Of a stretch of DNA of 64,000 bases, positions 57,279 to 64,000 are shown piece by piece. Each line of letters starts with the position of its first letter. Position 1 is the first letter of the stretch. The translations under genes and the position numbers were made by a program. The DNA is taken from the NCBI GenBank assembly GCA_038503035.1, contig JAVSML010019155.1:1-64000 (forward strand), read 5' to 3'. The notes below the pieces were generated by a model. It had not been told where the DNA came from, did not search any database, and worked only from the letters and a program-made list of their open reading frames with translations. Origin of the DNA: Crocodylus rhombifer (lineage: Eukaryota > Chordata > Crocodylia > Crocodylidae).

Positions 57279-57641
57279 GTGCCCTGCTGGCACTGTGCCC
57301 TTACTGAGCACTGGGGACCCCCAAGCTGCTGGGGAGCTCCCCTGAGGCCTCCTCGCTCCCCTACAGCCTCACCCGGTCCTCCGGTGTAAACTATAACTGA
57401 GACTCAAGGCATCTGGCTGTAACATAAACACAGAGTCTCCGTACTCCAAACCATAAACTCCAAGCCCCCACCAGGGCTCTCAATCCTACCTCCTTTTAGG
57501 GTGTTCTTGTTCCCAGCATCATCGCAGCCAGCCAGCACAACAACGGCAGCATCCACCAGCTCAGGCTGCTCAGCTCTGCCACAGAGCTCCCACTCCTGCG
57601 GCAGACAGAAGGGAACTGCTACTGGGCCCAGGCCTCAGTTG

Positions 57642-57648
57642 TTATAAA
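57642..57648 (-). promoter_or_regulatory. TATA-like box of the LTR
   Basis: TTTATAA on the minus strand, directly after a GGGGCAGGGCCGGGCC GC-rich segment, as in the plus-strand LTR at 6364. Confidence 0.5.
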
Positions 57649-57908
57649 GGGCCCGGCCCTGCCCCCTTCTGGTCACCTGACCGGCTGGTTGCTCTGGCAA
57701 CCCACAGCTGCCCTGCCCTGATGATTGGCAGCTCTGACAACTCTCACCTGAGCTGCCCTGGTGACTGGCAGCTCACCTCTTCTTCATCTCAGGCACGGAG
57801 CACCCCAGTGCCTCCGTGACAGTATTCTTTTCCACTCCTGATGTCTCTCCATCCATGGCTATCACTGACTTGTCTTTCTGTGGTTGTCATACGGTCCACA
57901 TTCTAGCC

Positions 57909-58094
57909 CGGGGTGGGCAATTATTTTGGGTGGAGGGCCACTTACTGAGCTGTGGCAAGCCATTGAGGGTCACATGACAGGCAGCCAGGAGCAGATAAAT
58001 ATTAATTTTCTAAATTTTTTAGGGGCTTCACAGGCCAAATAGAATGGCCTAGCAGGCTGCATCTTGCCCACAGGCCATATTTTTCCCATCCCTG
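57909..58094. mobile_element. 186-bp hAT MITE with perfect TSD
   Basis: Ends CGGGGTGGGCAATTATTTTGG and (reverse complement) CAGGGATGGGAAAAATATGGCC. Perfect 8-bp TSD TTCTAGCC at 57901-57908 and 58095-58102. Confidence 0.88.
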
Positions 58095-58102
58095 TTCTAG
58101 CC

Positions 58103-58496
58103 TGTTAGCATATTCCTTTGTTTCACATGCTCATCACATGCACACATCCTAATTTGGGCTTTCTGGGTCTTCTCCTAATTTGGTCTGTTCTCCCAAAACT
58201 GGAAAACTCAGGGCCCCATTTAGGGGCCTTGTGAGCTGCTGCCACTTTATCTCATGTTATGGAACAGTGTGGTATATGCCCACAATTTCCCAGGCTATGT
58301 CTATATCCATTGGCCCTGTCTGCCTTAAAGGCCATGAGAACTGTGTGACCAGACCTTTAGAAATCAATTAACCCTCGCTGCCACCATGGACTATTGTTCT
58401 AATGCATATATATATCACTTATATGTGAATTCCCAAAAGCAAACCTCTAAATGTCATTTTCTAGCCACCAGCCACCATGGCTTTTTGCAGGAAGAC
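58103..58496. other. no gene seen
   Basis: Short stretch between a MITE and a solo LTR with no recognisable feature. Confidence 0.45.
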
Positions 58497-59552
58497 TGTA
58501 ACAGGGTGACATCCTCATCGGGTCTCCGCCAACTGCCCTGCTCCTGGAGTAACCACCTGCTTTGCTTACCTGCCACACCTTGCTGAAAAAATATGAGAGT
58601 TGTTATTAAGGCAGGTGGCTGTCCATTACTCATCCTGCTGACAAGGGCCTAATACCTGCTCCAACCTCTCCTCGATGCCTCACAGATGTTACTCTGGTGT
58701 TACTTCTCTGGCCTATGGCCGGAGCAAAACTGGACACACAATTGTAGCTCTTTACAGCCACTCACATGCCACCCCTCTCTCATTGGGGTCCCATTTACTC
58801 TGCTGGCTCTCACCCAGCCTCTTTCATATTTCCCTCTCTCAGGGCCACATTCATCCTAGCTGGCCTCACCTGACTTTGGGCTTAGCTTTCCTTGCCTCAG
58901 TCAGCCCCCGCAGTCTGTTGGGTCTCCTGCTACCCTCACCTGAGCGTTGCTACTATAGGCCTATTTTGCTCCTGGCCCCTCACTGGGTCACTATGCCCCC
59001 ACTGGGCTTCCTCAGACACCTGCACTCATGGGGCCACTCTGTTCATCGCCTCTCTCACTCAGGGTCTCACCATCCATTGCCTCCAGGCTTTACCTTGCTG
59101 TCTGGGCATGGCCCCAGGTCCCTCCTCCAGCCTGAGCTCTGCTGCAGGGCTCCTTAATGAGCCCTGGGCTCCCCCTGCTTCTTAGAACACCACCAGAGGT
59201 GTGGGGCTAGGGTTATAAGGCACTCTGACCCACCTTTCACTGGGGAGGTAACTGGCCTGGTATTTCCTGGGGGCTCCCATGCCACTAGGAGCCTCAACAG
59301 ACCACCCTTCCCCAGCCGGCTGCAGTTTTATGTCTTACCCAAGACAAGGGGTCACTTGTACCCTATAGCCCCTGTCCTTACCTCCTGATATTCCCAGGGC
59401 AGCCTCTCAGCCTGATGTTACCTTCCTCCTTCCTGTAGCAAACCTGCAACCCAGCTTATATCACTGGGCAAAAATGGCTGCCCTAATCAGGCACCTGGCT
59501 GCTACCTGTTCTCTGCCCTTAAAATGGCAGGCACCAAAGGTGCACTGCCACA
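58497..59552 (-). mobile_element. solo LTR, 1,056 bp, minus strand
   Basis: On the minus strand it starts TGTGGCAGTGCACC and ends CACCCTGTTACA. Flanking pentamers AAGAC (58492-58496) and GAGAC (59553-59557) differ at one base. The first 45 bp match the LTR at 6364. It has ATATAAG at about 59455-59461 (minus). Near its 3' end it contains CAGCAAGGTGTGGCAGGTAAGC (plus-strand span 58563-58584), nearly the same as in the gypsy-type 5' LTR. Confidence 0.75.
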
Positions 59553-59557
59553 GAGAC

Positions 59558-59960
59558 TAATCCTCTTGGCATTTTCAGAACATACCTATAGTTTTGAACC
59601 TCTCAGGGAATTTCAGCAGAGGAGTGCCAAGTTGCTGGATTCTGACTAAGCCAAGTGGAGCAGCATGGCACTTGGAAGACTGAGCCACTTCCAGATATCT
59701 CCAGAAGCACAACTTCAGGCACCTGGGGATTCTCAAAAAGTAAGATACCTATAAAGTACTTGTGCCTCTTGGGCTAGGCAGCAACTACGTGGGATCTTTT
59801 GAACTTAATTCCATTTAAGTCCCACACTAGGAGCCCAAATTCTTTTTTGGACATGGATTTTCAAGTCCGACCAAGTCTATGCCTTTCCCATATAAAAATG
59901 GGAATAAAACACTTGTGAGGAGCTTATATCTTAGGGTTCATATAGATTCCAGGAGGAGCT
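59558..59960. other. no gene; possible old MITE remnant
   Basis: GGGGATTCTCAAAAAGTAAG, TTAAGTCCCACACTAGGAGCC and GATTTTCAAGTCC near 59725-59865 recall an old palindromic reptile/bird MITE with a TTAGGCTCCTAAGTC core, from memory. I cannot define its ends. Confidence 0.35.
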
Positions 59961-59964
59961 CTTC

Positions 59965-60300
59965 AGCAAGTGGAAAGAGGTGATTCAGAAAGGTTCTCGC
60001 AATGATCTCTCCTGCGGTAGACAGCAAGGCAATCCCTTTGTAATTTCCACAGTCAGACCTGTCTCCTTTCTTAAAGATTGTCACAATCCCTGAGGTCATC
60101 TGGGATTTCCTCATCATTCCAGATCCTTAAGATGAGGACGTGGAGCTGTGATGTGAGCTCCTCTCCCAACTGTTTGAAGACTTCGTCAGGGATTCCATCT
60201 GCTCCAAATGCCTTGTCATTTTTCATTGGCTTATGGCTTTCCTTACCTCATCAAGCGTTGGAAGGATGCCAAGATCACGTCTGACTGGATGCTGTGAGAT
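59965..60300 (-). pseudogene. reverse transcriptase fragment of a non-CR1 LINE
   Basis: Minus-strand translation gives PTLDEVRKAIS, then KNDKAFGADGIPDEVFK, ILRIWNDEEIPDDLRDC and, after a shift, DCGNYKGIALLSTAGE with ARTFLNHL and LAEELLLES. These are the RT entry blocks (consensus like GPDGIPAE, W-x-E-x-P-x-D, GNYRGISLLS-x-AGK). The G-I-(S/A)-LLS wording differs from CR1 (NYRPISLTSI) and L2, so this is another LINE clade (RTE-like or similar; not resolved). The catalytic region is absent and at least two frameshifts are present. Confidence 0.7.
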
Positions 60301-60419
60301 GGAATTGAGGACATTCTTGACAACAACAGTGTCTTGATTGAGATGGTCTTCAAAATGCTACTTTCAACAGGCACTGATGGTTCCCCTTTCCTTGATCAGG
60401 TCTCCTCCATCCTTGGGTC

Positions 60420-61120
60420 TCAAGGGGGTTGGCCCCTGAAGGGGGGTGGTCTCAGCTTTTAAGGAATAACATAGATAAATCAGGTTTCAAAGATGAGTGA
60501 TCAAAGATGAGTGATTTTATTTACATATAAAAACAGGGATAAAGCAAATGTATAGAGTTGATTGGTCAGTAAATGATCAGAAAATTATACCCATTATCAT
60601 ATCAGTCTTTTTATGTTTTAAGAGAAAAAAATTAACTCTCGTTATATGGCACATTTTGTCATTTGACAAATAAGTACTGTAACAGCCTGAGGTCAGTAAT
60701 CAGAATCTTCTCAAGCTTCATGCTGAACTGCCAAGGAGAATTTTTTTTTTGCTGACAACTGACACATATAGGGCAATAACAGAAGTTTCAGCCAAGTGAA
60801 AGAGACAGAGAAAATAAGGGATAAATATGCTAGCATGGGTCTCCTGGGACAAGCTGCAGAATCTATGATATGATTAAACAAAGTCAGTTCACTAAAGTTT
60901 TCTTATGCACTAAGTTTCTTATCAAAGTCAGACCTTGGTTAGCACAACTTAACTCTGAGTGCTAATAAAGATGCATTGGGACTCTATCATCAGCAGAGGC
61001 AAGCACAGCTCTGCAGAGGGAAAAACACTGGACCTAGAACAGAACATTGTAACAGTTCAGATGTGGGCATGGTGGGGGTTGATTCAGCTTCCTTCTGACT
61101 GTCAGGATAATCTGACTAAA
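60420..61120. other. no gene seen
   Basis: AT-rich DNA between the LINE fragment and the CR1 pair; an A-run near 60625 and a T-run near 60742. Confidence 0.5.
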
Positions 61121-61508
61121 TGTGAGCACCTACTCATATGATCAGAGACTTGCAAGGCAAGCCATACGAGGAAAGGCTGAGGGACTTGGGTCTCTTCAGC
61201 CTAAAAAGAGAAGGCTGAGAAGGGACCTGGTAGCAGCTTATCACTATATTAGGGGACTAGGTGAACAACTGCTCACCAGGGCAGCCTCAGGGAAAACTGG
61301 AAGTGAAGGCCACAAACTCCTGGAAGACTGTTTCAGGCCTAACTCTAGGAAAAACTTCTTCACAGTTAGCGTGTCCAGACTGTAAAATAAACTCTCCCCA
61401 GAGGTGGTGAAATCATCTACCCTGGAAATCTTCAAGAGAAGACTAAACAGTCACCTCACTGGGGTCACCTGACCCCAGTTGTCTTTCCTGCCAAGTGCAG
61501 GGGGGATT
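61121..61508 (+). mobile_element. CR1 3'-end fragment D, plus strand
   Basis: Contains the CR1 ORF2 C-terminus: Y-E-E-R-LRDLGLFSLKR (in a shifted frame), the frame 61122-61385 with LRRDLVAAYHYIRGLGEQLL, GHKLLEDCF and SRKNFFTVS, then a short 3' UTR ending at GGGGGATTCATAG. It differs from copies B and C enough to be another CR1 subfamily. 5'-truncated as usual for CR1. Its tail abuts the tail of copy C. Confidence 0.8.
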
Positions 61509-64000
61509 CATAGATTTCATAGATTTCATAGACATCAGGGCTGGAAGGGACCTCGGGAGATCATCGAGTCCAGCCCCCTGCCCAAAGGGCTGGAAGTCAG
61601 CTGGAGTCATAGGATCCCAGCAAGATAACCATCCAATTTACTCTTGAAGGTGTTCAATGTAGGTGCTTGAACCACCTCCGCTGGCAGACTGTTCCAGACC
61701 TTGGGGGCTCGGACAGTAAAGAAATTCTTCCTTATGTCCAGCCTGAAACGGTCTTGCAGGAGTTTATGACCGTTTGACCTTGTCATCCCTTGGGGCGCTC
61801 TGGTGAACAAACGTTCCCCCAGATCCTGGTGGTCACCCCTGATAAACTTATAGGTGGCCGCCAGATCACCCCCGAGCCTACGCTTTTCCAGGCTAAAGAG
61901 TCCCACGTCTCTCAGCCTGTCATCGTAATATCTGTTTTCCTGACCTCTGATCATGCGCGTGGCTCTCCTCTGCACTCTCTCAAGCTTCTCCACATCCTTT
62001 TTGAATTGTGGAGCCCAAAACTGGACGCAGTACTCCAGCTGCGGCCTCACCAAGGCCGAGTACAAGGGGAGAATGACATCCCGGGATTTGCTCGAGAAGC
62101 ATCTATGGATGCAGGCCAGCGTTTTGGTCGCTTTACTAGCTGCAGCATCGCACTGGAGGCTCATGTTCATCTTGTGGTCAATGATGACCCCCAAGTCTCT
62201 TTCTTCTGTAGTGCTATCCAACGTAGCACTGCCGAGCCTATAAGGATGGTGCAGGTTTTTCCTCCCAAGGTGGAGAACCTTGCATTTTTCGGTGTTAAAC
62301 ACCATCAGGTTCTCGTCCGCCCATTTGCTGAGCTTGTCCAGGTCAGCCTGGATCACCCGCCTATCTTCTGGCATGGATGCTTTGCCCCAAAGTTTGGTGT
62401 CATCGGCGAACTTGGCCAGTCCACTCCTGACTCCAATGTCCACATCATTAATGAAGATGTTGAACAGTATGGGTCCCAGGACAGAGCCTTGAGGGACCCC
62501 ACTGGTCACAGGGCACCATGATGAGTGACTGCCATCAATTACAACCCTCTGGGTCCGACCACGGAGCCAATTTCCCAGCCAGCGGATCGTGGTGGAGCCA
62601 AGGCCACAACTGGGCAGTTTGGCCAAGAGGTGATCATGGGATACCAGATCAAAAGCTTTTTTGAAGTCAAGATATATGACATCAAGCACATCAAGATATA
62701 TAGGTCACCTGGTCGTAGAAGGAAATGAGATTGGTCAAACAAGACCTACCCGCAACAAACCCGTGCTGGCTATCCCTTAGGATGTTAGCCTGGGCCAGTC
62801 CATCAAGGAAGGCCTCCTTAATAAACTTTTCTAAGATCTTCCCCAGGATAGAAGTCAGGCTAATGGGCCTGTAGTTAGCCGGATCCACTCTCCTCCCTTT
62901 CTTGAAGATCAGCACCACATTGGCCTTCTTCCAGTCTTCGGGCACTACACCAGAGCGCCAGGAGTTTTCAAAGATCCGCGCCAGGGGCTGGGCTATGACG
63001 CTCGCCAGCTCCTTGAGTACCCTGGGGTGCAGGTTGTCAGAGCCGGCTGACTTGAAGGTATCCAGCTTTTCAAGGTGTTCCTTCACGAGGTCAGCATTTA
63101 TGGAGGGTAGGGGATCCCCATCACCCGGATCTCCCTGTCCCATAGCAGGCATGGGTGTCCCATGGGACTGATGAAAGACTGACACAAAGTACCTATTTAA
63201 TAGGTTGGTTTTTTCCTGGGCAGCAGTTGTCAGTTGCCCCATCTGGTTTAGCAGGGGTCCAACGTTGCCCTTGCTTTTCCTCTGGCTCCCCACATATCTG
63301 AAAAAGGACTTTTTGTTGTCCTTGATGCTTGAAGCTAGTTGGAGTTCAGTTGCAGCCTTGTCTTTCCTGGTTTGCTCCCTGCAGGACCGGACCAGTGCAG
63401 AATAATCCTTCTTGGAGGTGAATCCCATTCTCCATCCTTTGTAGGCTTTCCTTTTTAGCCGTAGGAGGTCCGCTAGGTCCCTGGAGAGCCAGGAGGGCTT
63501 CTGTGCCTTCTTGCTGCCTTTCTTCCGTGTTGGAACAGATTTGGCTTGTGCATTGAGGATCACTTCCTTGAGAAGCAACCACTCTTCTCGAACTCCCATC
63601 TCCCTGGGGTCATGGTCCCTAAGGGCCTGACCGACAAGCCTCTTGAGCTTGTCAAAGTCGGCTTTTCTGAAGTCAAGGACTTCTGTGTTGCTGACTGATT
63701 TGCCAGCTTTACGGCGGATGGTGAAGGTGATCAGCTCGTGGTCGCTGTCACCCAGCTTCCCATCGATCACTAGGTCGCCGATTAGGTCGTCCCCCATAGC
63801 CAGTACCAGGTTGAGCAGCGCTTTGCCTCTCGTTGGCCCATAGACTTCTTGAGTCAGGTAGAGGTCATCCACGCATGAGATAAAGCTTTGCGACCACTCA
63901 GATTTTTCTGAGTGATCTTCTGACCAGATGTCTGGGTAACTGAAGTCACCCATGACAACCAAGGTCCTGGAGCAAGTGGCCTCAGTCAATTCCCGGGCGA
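61509..64000 (-). mobile_element. young CR1 LINE, copy C, 5' part beyond the window
   Basis: Minus strand. The 3' tail is three TCTATGAAA-like 9-mers (plus-strand span about 61505-61532), then the 3' UTR and ORF2 up to the window edge inside the endonuclease. Visually very close to copy B along the shared 2.4 kb, and in inverted orientation to it. Copy C lacks three of copy B's frameshifts, which made it useful for locating them. Confidence 0.9.
61607..63989 (-). pseudogene. CR1 ORF2 (endonuclease end plus RT), one small disruption
   Basis: Two long open frames, 63989-62691 (about 432 codons) and 62689-61607 (360 codons), make up almost a whole ORF2. The first holds the endonuclease C-terminus (MGDFSYPD, where copy B has GDFN, so the catalytic Asn is Ser here; LLNLVLAMGDD; GDSDHELI), the linker and the RT entry blocks to GRSCLTNLISFYDQVTY. 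The second holds [30 protein letters not shown] at residues 94-97, and the intact C-terminus ending VWNSLPAEVVQAP...YLAGIL. The break at about 62680-62710 replaces roughly eight codons by a duplicated ATATATCTTGATGT-type sequence and introduces stops. Otherwise this is the best-preserved RT in the window. Confidence 0.88.

Larger units (their letters stand above)
56596..57821 (-). mobile_element. solo LTR, 1,226 bp, minus strand
   Basis: On the minus strand it starts TGTCACGGAGGCAC and ends ACCCGCTCACA, with a perfect 5-bp TSD GTATT at 56591-56595 and 57822-57826. A TTTATAA box is at 57642-57648 (minus), about 175 bp from the 5' end. The 3' end CGCTCACA equals that of the gypsy-type 5' LTR. 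Its GC-rich middle (56820-57300) contains a 117-bp duplication and produces Arg/Ala-rich open frames on both strands that I do not regard as genes. Confidence 0.82.

Noticed and set aside
56824..57389. Arg/Ala-rich frames of about 150 codons with an internal repeat
   Set aside because: Lie within a solo LTR with defined ends and TSD. The repeat is the 117-bp DNA duplication. Not a gene.
1..64000. tRNA, rRNA and other structured RNA genes
   Set aside because: I looked for A/B-box and cloverleaf-like sequences by eye and found none convincing. A covariance-model scan would be decisive.

Overview
The window looks like non-coding DNA from a sauropsid vertebrate, most likely a crocodilian. The clues are long CR1 LINEs with esterase-type ORF1 and 9-bp TCTATGAAA-like tails, abundant hAT transposons with 8-bp target-site duplications (TSDs), and vertebrate-type LTR elements. 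The taxon is inferred from repeat content only. I found no host protein-coding gene, tRNA, rRNA or CRISPR array. One 92-codon membrane ORF (minus strand, 39.9-40.2 kb) is the only non-repeat coding candidate and is weak.

Layout. 0-2.36 kb: two minus-strand CR1 fragments, one inserted in the other. 3.08-6.36 kb: a decayed minus-strand retrovirus-like gag-pol remnant, split inside reverse transcriptase by a foldback hAT element, with a 272-bp solo LTR at its upstream edge. 9.8-12.0 kb: hAT elements, one carrying a second element inside it. 12.6-22.8 kb: a complete but inactivated LTR retrotransposon with both LTRs. Its domain order is Gag-protease-integrase-RT-RNase H, i.e. integrase before RT, as in the Gmr1 branch of Ty3/gypsy, and its Gag resembles a SCAN domain. 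A near full-length CR1 (16.2-20.7 kb: 5' UTR, ORF1 esterase, ORF2 endonuclease and RT) is inserted between integrase and RT and contains a 10-N assembly gap. 23-38 kb: solo LTR, hAT elements and MITEs in otherwise featureless DNA. 38-41.8 kb: mostly unique. 41.8-43.8 kb: an L2-like LINE and a Gmr1-related solo LTR. 45.8-48.7 kb: an old minus-strand CR1 broken by three DNA transposons. 48.8-52.8 kb: more MITEs and foldbacks. 56.6-59.6 kb: two large minus-strand solo LTRs with a small hAT MITE between them. 60.0-60.3 kb: an RT fragment of a different LINE clade. 61.1-64 kb: two CR1s meeting tail to tail, the second a young minus-strand copy that runs off the window.

The best leads are (1) the Gmr1-type element and a splice-donor-like U5 motif shared by several of the window's LTRs, and (2) a four-copy family of almost wholly palindromic hAT elements with TIR TAGGGCTGTGCAAAG and 8-bp TSDs. 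Boundaries were found by reading termini and TSDs by eye; clade names should be confirmed by database search.
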